Part shown: piece after piece, positions 1 through 7,387 of the stretch | How positions within the stretch are numbered: position 1 is the first letter of the stretch | Layout of the letters: every line of letters begins with the position of its first letter | NCBI GenBank assembly: GCA_009785015.1 | Contig: WQXD01000049.1 | Coordinates: forward strand, 1 to 17,632 | DNA from: Oscillospiraceae bacterium | Lineage (GTDB): Bacteria > Bacillota_A > Clostridia > Oscillospirales > WRJC01 | Reading direction: 5' to 3' | Length of the DNA stretch: 17,632 nucleotides | Translations under genes and position numbers: made by a program | Notes under the pieces: generated by a model | The model's input: the letters and a program-made list of their open reading frames with translations, nothing else | What the model was told of the DNA's origin: nothing | Database searches by the model: none

Positions 1-1
1 G

Positions 2-202
2 CGGATGAATGCGCACATAGCGAAGCGTGAGGGGGAGACGGGGCGGCAAAATCCGATGATCACGAACGCGGCCAAGTGGAACGGATTCGGCAGGCCGTTT
101 GCCTCCAGCGACGACGCCTACAATTCCCTCCACATCGGCGACCCCGCCGAGGCCCAGAAATTACAGGCGAAATTGGCGGAAATAGGCGTGGATATAAAAT
201 AA
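2..202 (+). CDS. 3' end of an unrecognised protein (partial)
   Basis: The reading frame is open from the first bases of the window to a TAA at 200-202, so this is probably the C-terminal 66 or so residues of a longer protein. An ATG at position 5 exists, but only four bases precede it and no ribosome binding site can be judged. The peptide is soluble-looking, with a basic N-terminal part (KREGETGRQNPM), a segment AAKWNGFGRPFASSDDAYNS and a helical tail ending AEIGVDIK. I do not recognise the family. It is followed after 19 bases by a strong hairpin terminator, which supports this being a true gene end. It converges on the URO-D-like gene. Confidence 0.6.
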   Translation, partial: RMNAHIAKREGETGRQNPMITNAAKWNGFGRPFASSDDAYNSLHIGDPAEAQKLQAKLAEIGVDIK

Positions 203-215
203 AAGCGATAAAACC

Positions 216-245
216 AAAAAACCCCGGCCGTGCCGGGGTTTTTTT
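216..245. terminator. Bidirectional intrinsic terminator
   Basis: A GC-rich stem CCCCGGC (222-228) pairs with GCCGGGG (232-238) around a 3-base loop. It is flanked by A5-6 on the left and T7 on the right, so it can terminate both the + strand gene ending at 202 and the minus-strand operon whose last gene ends at 257. Confidence 0.9.
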
Positions 246-256
246 AGCTGGGGTTT

Positions 257-1354
257 TCACTTCCAGTTTTTGATGCGCTCAATGATTTTATCGGCTTCTT
301 CTGTGTTCGATACCCCTCCTACAGAGGCAAACCATACGCCCTCAGGCGTGAGATTTTCGAAAACTTCGTCCAATTCGTTTATGCCGGCATACAGCATAAT
401 GCCCTTATGCGCCTTCTGGATTTTTTTATACACGTCGATCCAGCGGCCAAAGCCCTCATTTCCCGCGCCGCACACCCATTGCACCGCGTGCAGCTTTTTT
501 ATACCGAGCAGCATGTCGAGGTGCCTGAGCGCGTCGGGGCCGTCCAAGTGATAAATGCACCTGTCCAATTTTTCACATTCCTCAATTAAGCCATCCAAGA
601 AAAATTCCTCGAACATCTTTTGGCTTATCATGCATGAAAAATCGTTTTGCGTCACGTTGTACCTGCCATTCACCACGAGATTTATCCAGCCCGAGGTCAA
701 ATCGCCTTCAAGGGTCATCATATTGTAAAAATATTCGTACAGTTTAAAATATTCTTCATATGAGCTTTTCAGTTTCGCCTTGACAAATTCGGGATAATCG
801 TACAAATCCGCGCACAAAACCTCCGGGTCGCGCAGCGCGGCCAGATGGTCCGCCCCCGCGTGAAAATCGGTGAACCCCACCGCGAATTTGTTTTTTGAGT
901 ATTTCAACAGCTCCCTGACAAAATCGTCCAGGGCGATAAAATACTCGTTTGAGCGGGTCATCACCGCTTTGGCCGCGTCCTTTTCCCAATCCGCGATATT
1001 CGGGTAGGTCCAGGTGGTCTCCGGCCCGAAGTAATAATCGCAGCCGCATATCGCCGAAAATATTTCCGGCCCGAGATTCGGGAAACATGTGGGCATGGCG
1101 TCGGCGTAATATTTCGTGCAGCCGATGTGATAATCGGTCCATTTGGCCCTGTGGGCGACGTCCATCCAGCGCTCGCGGTGCGAGGCGTATGTTTTGTCCT
1201 CGGGCTTGTCGGCCCTTTGCTCAGGGGTTTCGTTCCAGAAAGTAAAGCACACGGGGGGTCTGTCATACACCTCTCCCGCAAAAAACGCCTCGTACCTTTT
1301 CATCGAGAGTTCAAAATTTTCATCCGGGATTGTCTTTGAAAACGGGTTTTTCAT
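257..1354 (-). CDS. Uroporphyrinogen-decarboxylase (URO-D)-like protein
   Basis: 365 residues, about the length of the URO-D/MtaA superfamily (TIM barrel). The motif HLDGPDALRHLDMLL, followed by LHAVQWVCGAG, is typical of the URO-D-like branch found in anaerobic gut and environmental bacteria, not of haem-pathway HemE. Members of the wider superfamily decarboxylate uroporphyrinogen or move methyl groups between corrinoid proteins and thiols. No corrinoid protein or haem gene is near, so the substrate is unknown. The start ATG at 1354 has AGGAG 11 bases upstream. The gene follows the ABC exporter by 40 bases with no terminator visible, so it is probably the last gene of that operon. A true role in haem synthesis is unlikely. 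Confidence 0.8.
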   Translation of the reverse strand: MKNPFSKTIPDENFELSMKRYEAFFAGEVYDRPPVCFTFWNETPEQRADKPEDKTYASHRERWMDVAHRAKWTDYHIGCTKYYADAMPTCFPNLGPEIFSAICGCDYYFGPETTWTYPNIADWEKDAAKAVMTRSNEYFIALDDFVRELLKYSKNKFAVGFTDFHAGADHLAALRDPEVLCADLYDYPEFVKAKLKSSYEEYFKLYEYFYNMMTLEGDLTSGWINLVVNGRYNVTQNDFSCMISQKMFEEFFLDGLIEECEKLDRCIYHLDGPDALRHLDMLLGIKKLHAVQWVCGAGNEGFGRWIDVYKKIQKAHKGIMLYAGINELDEVFENLTPEGVWFASVGGVSNTEEADKIIERIKNWK

Positions 1355-1394
1355 AAAGCAAATCTCTCCTTAAAAAATATAATTCAAAAATTTT

Positions 1395-3137
1395 TCATCG
1401 TTTCAGTTTGGTATTCGCCTTGTTCAGCCTCGCAAACGAGCCGTCGCGTTCCATGAGTTCATCGTAGCTGCCTTTTTCGATGATCGCCCCTTTGTCCAAG
1501 ACGATGATCTGATCAGCGCTTATTATCGTCGAAAGCCTGTGCGCGATGACGATCACCGTCCGGCTCCCGGTCAGATTTTCGATCGCCTGCTGAATCTGCA
1601 GCTCCGTTTCCATGTCCACCGAGGAAGTCGCCTCATCCAAGATCAAAACCGGGGTGTTTCTGAGCACCGCCCTCGCGATGGAGAGCCTCTGTTTCTGCCC
1701 CCCGGACAGCCGGATCCCCCTCTCGCCGATCAGCGTCTCGTACCCGTCCGGCATCTGCGCGATAAATTCGTCCGCGCAGGCGATTTTGGCCGCTTCCTCT
1801 ATCTGTTCCTTTGAGGCGTTTTTTACGCTGTAGGCGATATTTTCCGCTATTGTGCCGTTGAAAAGAAACACATCCTGCAAAACCATCGATATATGGGATC
1901 TCAAGGACTCCACCGTCAGGTTTCTTATATCCTCGCCGTCTATTTTTATGCTCCCGCCCTGCGGGTCGTAAAACCTCTCAATGAGCGATACGATGGTCGT
2001 CTTGCCCACGCCCGTGGGTCCCACCACCGCGATCATCTGGCCGGGGCTCGCGGTAAACGATATATTTTTCAATACGGGTTCATCCGCGTTGTAATGAAAC
2101 GAGACGTCTTCGAATTCTATTCTGCCCTCGCATTTTTCCATGGTTTTGGCATCGGGACTGTCTGTGATTTCGGATTCGGCGTCCAAAACCTCAAATATGC
2201 GCGAGGCCCCCGCGTAGGCGACCTGCACATCCTCGAACAGCCTCGACAAAACCGCGAGCGGCCCGTAAAAAATGCCGAGATACATCAAAAAGCCGATGAT
2301 ATCGGGCACCGTCATGTTTCCGCCCATGGCCAGATACCCCCCCGCTCCGACCACGATAACCGTGCCTAAAGACGTCAAAAACTCTATTCCGGGATGAAAC
2401 AGGGCATTGGCGTAGTTTGCCTTGACGTTCACGTCGGAGTAATATTTGCAGAGTTTCTGCATCTTTTCGAGCTCGCGGTCCTCCTGGCCGAACGCCTGGA
2501 TTTCCTTCATTCCGGAGAGGTTGTCCTGTGTTACCGCGTTGAGCTCGCCGAGCACCTCGCGGTCCAATTTGAAAAGCGGAGCCACTTTTTTGGAGAAGAA
2601 GGTTCCCGCCCAGATCACAAACGGCACGGGAATAAGCGTGAAAGCGGCCAAAACCGGGTTTATCGTGAAGATCAGAATCGTCACTCCGATTATGACGATC
2701 ACATTGCCCACGAGGTCGGGCAGGGCATGGGCGATCAGTTCATGCGCCCTGCTGCTGTCGTTGAGCATGTGGCTCATCAGCTGGCCGGTCTGTTTGTCCT
2801 GGTAATACCTCATGGACAGGCGCTGGAGTTTTCCGTATATCATAGCCATCAGCTCTCCCACGAAGTTCCAAGCCGCGATATGGCTCACCGCGAGCGCGAC
2901 CCAGCGGCAGCCCGCCCTCAAAAGATACGCCCCGACCAAAACGGCGGAGTATATAACCAGCAGCTCCGCGTTCAACACGCCGGTCTCGCCGCCGTTTATC
3001 AGCGCGCCTGTGAGGTTTCGCACCACCGCCGGGGTGATGAGGTTGAGCAGCGAAGCCCCGATGACCCCAAGTGTCCCGAAGCCGATCGTGCGCCAGTGTT
3101 TTTTTGCCATCAGCACAAGCCGTGCAGTAAAATTCAT
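1395..3137 (-). CDS. ABC exporter, fused membrane and ATPase domains (MsbA/LmrA type)
   Basis: A half-transporter of 580 residues that would work as a dimer in the cytoplasmic membrane, exporting a lipid, drug or peptide. The N-terminal ~320 residues hold about six membrane helices, and the ATPase domain follows. Visible motifs are Walker A GPTGVGKTT (Lys379), signature LSGGQKQR (from Leu477), Walker B LILDEATSSVD (catalytic Glu502) and the switch His533 in IAHRLS. I chose the ATG at 3137-3135 because it overlaps the upstream stop as ATGA and has GGAGGC at 3146-3141. A start at 3194 would add 19 basic residues inside the upstream gene and lacks a good site. The coupling to an acetyltransferase and a glycosyltransferase gene suggests, but does not show, that it moves their product. 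Confidence 0.92.
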   Translation of the reverse strand: MNFTARLVLMAKKHWRTIGFGTLGVIGASLLNLITPAVVRNLTGALINGGETGVLNAELLVIYSAVLVGAYLLRAGCRWVALAVSHIAAWNFVGELMAMIYGKLQRLSMRYYQDKQTGQLMSHMLNDSSRAHELIAHALPDLVGNVIVIIGVTILIFTINPVLAAFTLIPVPFVIWAGTFFSKKVAPLFKLDREVLGELNAVTQDNLSGMKEIQAFGQEDRELEKMQKLCKYYSDVNVKANYANALFHPGIEFLTSLGTVIVVGAGGYLAMGGNMTVPDIIGFLMYLGIFYGPLAVLSRLFEDVQVAYAGASRIFEVLDAESEITDSPDAKTMEKCEGRIEFEDVSFHYNADEPVLKNISFTASPGQMIAVVGPTGVGKTTIVSLIERFYDPQGGSIKIDGEDIRNLTVESLRSHISMVLQDVFLFNGTIAENIAYSVKNASKEQIEEAAKIACADEFIAQMPDGYETLIGERGIRLSGGQKQRLSIARAVLRNTPVLILDEATSSVDMETELQIQQAIENLTGSRTVIVIAHRLSTIISADQIIVLDKGAIIEKGSYDELMERDGSFARLNKANTKLKR

Positions 3138-3946
3138 ATAGCCTCCAACCCGAAATAATATTTTAAAATACCGGGAATTTCGTCGTTTTCGCATTCACGG
3201 GCCTCGATTGCCCCGGTTTTCCAATCGATTGTTTTGAATATATTTCCGTCCAATGTGTACTTGCCTGTTTGGGTGCGCAAAGCCACCATGTTTGTCTTGT
3301 TGAAAACCGAATCGGGGCTGTACTGGCAGTAAAAATTCGGCTGGGCGAAATCGATTTCAAGCTGTTTCTCTTCCGAAAAAGAGTACAGCCGTTTCCACTC
3401 TCCGTCAACTTTCACATTCAGCACCCAGCCCAGACAATCATCTTTTGAAAACATATAGCCGAGGCCTCTGATTTCGGTTTCCTCCCCTTCGGTGATTTTG
3501 AGCGGGCACTCGGGGGTTACGCTGCCCACTCCCACATCCGCGAGATAAAACCCGTTTTCGAGTTCGACGCGGACTACCCTGTGCCTGCGCATCGGGATTT
3601 TCGGTTCGTTCAATAAAAACCTCGCGAAATAACTGACAGTTTTAAATCCGAGCTCGCACAAAAGCCGCTCAAACAGCGCGTTTAACTCAAAGCAATAGCC
3701 GCCTCTTTTGCGCTTTACTATTTTATCGAACAGATCATCCGGCTCCAAGGATATCGGGATGTTTTTGAGTATGTCCAAGTTTTCATAGGGGACGCTCAAA
3801 AAATGCCTGTACTGCAAACCGGCAAGCGTGGCCAAGTCCGGTTTCGGCACGCCCTCGAAGCCGATCCTTTCCAAGTAGCGTTCAACCAAAATGTCAATCG
3901 CCCCCCTTTTTTTTGCCCGCCGCGTATTTTTCGCGGATTTCGGCAT
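3134..3946 (-). CDS. Arylamine N-acetyltransferase family protein
   Basis: The NAT fold transfers an acyl group from acyl-CoA to an amine through a Cys-His-Asp triad. All three are visible: Cys85 in RGGYCFELN, His122 in RRHRVVRV and Asp137 in YLADVGVG (numbered from the ATG at 3946). The 37 and 15 residue spacings match the Salmonella enzyme (Cys69, His107, Asp122). That comparison suggests the real start is 16-19 residues further in. The ATG at 3946 lies 53 bases inside the upstream gene, gives a very basic leader (MPKSAKNTRRAKKR) and has no evident binding site. An A-G6 run at 3907-3901 precedes possible ATT (3898 or 3892) or TTG (3889) starts. The stop overlaps the ABC exporter start. Related enzymes also close amide bonds in ansamycin synthesis, so the substrate is open. 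Confidence 0.88.
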   Translation of the reverse strand: MPKSAKNTRRAKKRGAIDILVERYLERIGFEGVPKPDLATLAGLQYRHFLSVPYENLDILKNIPISLEPDDLFDKIVKRKRGGYCFELNALFERLLCELGFKTVSYFARFLLNEPKIPMRRHRVVRVELENGFYLADVGVGSVTPECPLKITEGEETEIRGLGYMFSKDDCLGWVLNVKVDGEWKRLYSFSEEKQLEIDFAQPNFYCQYSPDSVFNKTNMVALRTQTGKYTLDGNIFKTIDWKTGAIEARECENDEIPGILKYYFGLEAI

Positions 3947-5081
3947 ATTTGGACACCGAGCGTTCTATCACCTTTGACCAGGGCAGATAGATTTTGTCCG
4001 CCGCGTTCTTTTTGACAAACTCGTATCTGTCTTTGCAATTAAACGCCTCTGATATGCCCGAGGCCACGCTCTCCGGCGTCTCTTCGGCAAAAAACGCGGT
4101 TTGATTCTCCGCGGATTCCTCGAGTATCTCGGAGGCGGAGCTGTTTCTGATTACGAGCGGGGGGCAGCCGCAGGCGGCCGCTTCCCGGATGACAAGCGGA
4201 GCGTTGTCATAAGTTGAGGGGAACACAAACAGGCTGGAGCGGGTGTAATACGCCCGCAAAAGCTCCCTGTCGTCCACCCTGCCGACAAAAAACACCTTGT
4301 CCTGCAGATTTTTTTCGCGCGCGGCTTTCTTCATATCCTCCAGGTCTATGCCGTCCCCGATAAAAAACATCCTGAAATCAAAGCCGCGGCTGTTTAGTAT
4401 TTCCAACGCCTCGAAGGTGAGCATCTGGTTCTTGTACCACATCATCCTGCCCACAAACAAAAACACCGGGACATCTTCGACCAGATCATATTTTTGGTTT
4501 ATCTCCCCCGTCAGTTCAGGGTCCGCTTCGACGCGCAAAAAATCCGTGCCGTTTTGCATGACGGTGAACTCGCCGGAAAATCCGCGGCCGGTTATATGCT
4601 CCCCGGTTTTTTTGCTCACTGCCCAGACGTCGTCGGCCGCGTTGATGTTTTTGTATATGTATTTTTCCAAGGCTTTGGCAATCAGGGGGATGCCCACCGC
4701 GCTCGCGATGTCATATTCCCATTTCGTGTGCTGGGTATAGACTATGGGCACATCGAATTTTTTTTGCAGTTTCTTCGATATGGTCATGGCGGTAAAGGGG
4801 CTGTGCGCGTGGATTATGTCGATTTTCAGCTCTTCGATTTTCTTGATCAGCGAGGGCATGAACGGATAGCCCGCCCTGTATTCCATATTGGGGAGCGGAA
4901 GCGAGGAAAAACGAAATACCGGAAAGGGATAAACCGAATAATCCCTGCCGGGCACATGGGGAGTGACCACAATGCACTTGCCATGCCCGCCTGTGGTAAA
5001 TTCGCGGGCGCATTCGAGCACGCACCTGCCCACCCCGTCGATTATGGGCGGAAACGAATCTGTCATAAAGGCCACATTCAC
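3894..5081 (-). CDS. GT4-family glycosyltransferase (GT-B fold)
   Basis: 395 residues. The N-terminal domain starts MNVAFMTDSFPPIIDGVGR, typical of family 4 retaining glycosyltransferases that have a glycine-rich acceptor loop, and contains DIIHAHSPFTA. The C-terminal nucleotide-sugar domain has FLFVGRMMWYKNQ, FFIGDGID, VFFVGRVDD and FPSTYDNAPLVIREAAACG, the usual donor-binding region. The HAHSPF type is common among diacylglycerol and mannosyl transferases acting on lipids at the inner membrane, so a glycolipid product is plausible but inferred. The start is GTG at 5081, with GAGGTG at 5095-5090 eight bases upstream. It is the first gene of the operon, behind a consensus promoter. Its lysine/glycine-rich tail (KYAAGKKKGGD) overlaps the next gene's putative start region. 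Confidence 0.9.
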   Translation of the reverse strand: MNVAFMTDSFPPIIDGVGRCVLECAREFTTGGHGKCIVVTPHVPGRDYSVYPFPVFRFSSLPLPNMEYRAGYPFMPSLIKKIEELKIDIIHAHSPFTAMTISKKLQKKFDVPIVYTQHTKWEYDIASAVGIPLIAKALEKYIYKNINAADDVWAVSKKTGEHITGRGFSGEFTVMQNGTDFLRVEADPELTGEINQKYDLVEDVPVFLFVGRMMWYKNQMLTFEALEILNSRGFDFRMFFIGDGIDLEDMKKAAREKNLQDKVFFVGRVDDRELLRAYYTRSSLFVFPSTYDNAPLVIREAAACGCPPLVIRNSSASEILEESAENQTAFFAEETPESVASGISEAFNCKDRYEFVKKNAADKIYLPWSKVIERSVSKYAEIREKYAAGKKKGGD

Positions 5082-5125
5082 TCTGATATCACCTCTTTAT
5101 ATTAATATTTTTTTCCTAAGATTCA

Positions 5126-5154
5126 ATTATACAGCATCGCAAAATAAATGTCAA
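5126..5154 (-). promoter_or_regulatory. Consensus vegetative promoter of the GT4-NAT-ABC-URO-D operon
   Basis: Read on the minus strand, TTGACA (5154-5149), 17 bases, then TATAAT (5131-5126). Both hexamers are perfect. The predicted start is near 5119, about 38 bases before the GTG. The -35 lies within a 12-base string also found at the GH36 promoter. Confidence 0.85.
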
Positions 5155-5178
5155 CGGCAAATTCGTTTTAATCATCAA

Positions 5179-7212
5179 TCATATTTTCCGGTAATATATC
5201 ATCATAGCCTGCGGCAGTGTGTCAGATGACAAAAGATAACCTTTCGAGAGCTTTTCGCCCGTTGTCACAACCGGCTCGCCGTATTTGAGCTCTTTGATTT
5301 CTTTTATCTCATACTGCGCGTTTTCGTCGATAAAAAGCGGCACCGCCAGGGCGCTTTTGTATACGCTGCCCTCTCTGGCGATTGCCAGTATCACGCCGTC
5401 GCCGTCATTCGGGCTGTCCAACTGCCACATGAGCCATTCCCGCGGGTCGCGCGAATACGGCAGCAGCGGGATGAAATCCCCGTACAGGCAGCGGCACAGA
5501 TCCCCTCTCAGCTTAAGCAAATCTTTCATCGGCGCGAAATCTGTTTTGTCATTGCGCATTTCGTAGTCAAAACCAAACCACGGCGCGAAATTCGCGGCGA
5601 ACATATACTGGTCGACGGGCATATTATCGGCATTGCCCGTAGCGCCGAAATAGGGGATAAGCTGCATGAAAGTCTGGTGGAAGGCCGCCTTTATGAGGTA
5701 GTCGTGGTAAACATAGTCCGTTTTATGCACGGGCGCCGAGCGGCGCAGCGTTTCCAGTTCCAATCGTCTTCCCCCCGACGAACAGGTATCTATGATTATG
5801 CCCGGGTTTGCGGCGAGTATGCCGTCCCAGTATTTCAAATAGCCCTGGCAGTATTTGTTTTCCAGCACGCCTTCGCGCCCCGCCTCGTCGTTGTGCCGCC
5901 AGAAGCGCAGGGCGTTCATATTGAAGTCCTGGCGGTAGACGGCCAATTTATTGTCTCTGATCAATTTATTGACATGGTCCGTGAGCCATTTCACCACTTC
6001 GTCAACGGCCAGGTTCAACAGCAGCGAATTGTCTATGTTGCTGGCTTCGTCGGACACGACCACGCTTCCATCCAAAGCCCTCAAGGCCGCAGGCGTGGAA
6101 AGCAGCCATTCTTTGCGGTTGTCATACAGGTATGTGCCGGGCGAAACGCGTTCGGGCTCGAACCACGCCATCACGCCGCCTCCGTATTTTGCCAGCCTGC
6201 CGGCAAGCGGCGCGAATCCGTTTGGGAAACGCTTCGCATCCACTTCCCACGTGCCCACCGGGCACCAGTTCGGATATTTTTCGGTCCCGAGTTCATACCA
6301 CATGGCATCAATCCACCAGTAGTCCATATACAGGCCGTTTTCCAAATATTTGTCGATGAAAAACAGCTGATTTTCCTGTGTGGCGAATTTTGCCTCATAG
6401 AAGCGCCCATTGGAACCAAATGACACTTTGGGGCCGAGCGGCCCGCCGTTTTGCTGCGGCACATTGCGTTCCCAGCTCCACGCGCGCCACAAGTTCATGG
6501 CGCGGTTGTAGTCCGGATCGCAAAAAAACATCAGCGCGACCAAGGGGCTGCGCACTTTTTCGCCCTTTTTGAGGCAGGCGTCGAAATATTGCTGTCTGGA
6601 GCGCATATATACGCCTTTTTGCCAGTCTATGTCGATAACGGTCTCCCACTGCCCCTGCCAGCTGACAGCGGCGATGACGCGGGTTTCGGATGAACCTATG
6701 CTGTAATAGGGCAATTCGATGTTGGTGGAGCGGCCGCCGCTGTTTTGGAATGTGAAAGGGATATTGTTTCGCAGATAGCGTTCAGACTGGGCGAATCCGT
6801 CGGGCGAATAATAGTCGCCCGAAAAACAGGTCAGCACCGTGCTGTGGTTGATTCCGGGGTGGGGCAAAGTCATCTCCGGGGCGATGCTCGCGTCAACTGC
6901 GTAAAAATCCGAAATGCGCCGCGTGTCGGCGTCTCGCGCATTTTCGAGCCACACCGTCCATTCAACTTCGGGAAAGCTCAGATTCAACTCGATTTCGCAG
7001 CGCACCGTGACGCTCTCAAGCTCCCATGTCAATGTGCGAAGTTCGTATTTGCCGTCGGTGCGCGTATCTTTGCGGGGGAGGCGCGAGCGCAGCGCGGGCC
7101 CTATATCCTCGCCGCCGTATTTGAAGGCAAACGGAGGATCAGCGGCCATATTTTCGGCCCAGGCGCGGGCTTTTTCCAGTTCTTCGCCTGTGACCCTGTA
7201 ATTTGTGTTCAT
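5179..7212 (-). CDS. GH36-like glycosidase (alpha-galactosidase-related, divergent clade)
   Basis: 677 residues, the normal length for GH36: an N-terminal beta-supersandwich (to about 270), a catalytic barrel (about 275-580) and a C-terminal beta domain. Barrel landmarks are YWWIDAMWY (Asp302), the probable nucleophile Asp429 in YRQDFNM, CSSGGRR from Cys477, and the probable acid/base Asp499 in APVHKTDY. The classical family has KWDxN and WTSDxTD at the last two places, so this is a divergent member and alpha-galactosidase activity is not certain. There is no signal peptide, so it acts in the cytoplasm on imported sugars. The ATG at 7212 has AAGGAG at 7230-7225. It is monocistronic with its own promoter, and a new promoter lies downstream. 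Confidence 0.88.
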   Translation of the reverse strand: MNTNYRVTGEELEKARAWAENMAADPPFAFKYGGEDIGPALRSRLPRKDTRTDGKYELRTLTWELESVTVRCEIELNLSFPEVEWTVWLENARDADTRRISDFYAVDASIAPEMTLPHPGINHSTVLTCFSGDYYSPDGFAQSERYLRNNIPFTFQNSGGRSTNIELPYYSIGSSETRVIAAVSWQGQWETVIDIDWQKGVYMRSRQQYFDACLKKGEKVRSPLVALMFFCDPDYNRAMNLWRAWSWERNVPQQNGGPLGPKVSFGSNGRFYEAKFATQENQLFFIDKYLENGLYMDYWWIDAMWYELGTEKYPNWCPVGTWEVDAKRFPNGFAPLAGRLAKYGGGVMAWFEPERVSPGTYLYDNRKEWLLSTPAALRALDGSVVVSDEASNIDNSLLLNLAVDEVVKWLTDHVNKLIRDNKLAVYRQDFNMNALRFWRHNDEAGREGVLENKYCQGYLKYWDGILAANPGIIIDTCSSGGRRLELETLRRSAPVHKTDYVYHDYLIKAAFHQTFMQLIPYFGATGNADNMPVDQYMFAANFAPWFGFDYEMRNDKTDFAPMKDLLKLRGDLCRCLYGDFIPLLPYSRDPREWLMWQLDSPNDGDGVILAIAREGSVYKSALAVPLFIDENAQYEIKEIKELKYGEPVVTTGEKLSKGYLLSSDTLPQAMMIYYRKI

Positions 7213-7260
7213 AACACTTATTTTCTCCTTGGAAATTTATTATCGGCACTACTATTGGGC

Positions 7261-7289
7261 AGTATATCACAAAAACCAGTTGTTGTCAA
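7261..7289 (-). promoter_or_regulatory. Vegetative promoter of the GH36 gene
   Basis: On the minus strand, TTGACA (7289-7284), 17 bases, TATACT (7266-7261). The predicted start is near 7254, giving a ~40-base leader. It stands back to back with the ABC-F promoter, with 33 bases between the two -35 boxes. Confidence 0.8.
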
Positions 7290-7322
7290 CGGCAATCTTG
7301 AGATAACATATTCTAAATTTTC

Positions 7323-7351
7323 TTGACAATGAAACATATTTATGCTATCAT
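7323..7351 (+). promoter_or_regulatory. Vegetative promoter of the ABC-F gene
   Basis: TTGACA (7323-7328), 17 bases, TATCAT (7346-7351). The start is predicted near 7358, so the leader is ~30 bases. Only a weak GGGTAAG (7373-7379) precedes the ATG at 7388. Confidence 0.75.
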
Positions 7352-7387
7352 GGATAAAACAAGAAATAATATGGGTAAGATTAAAAA

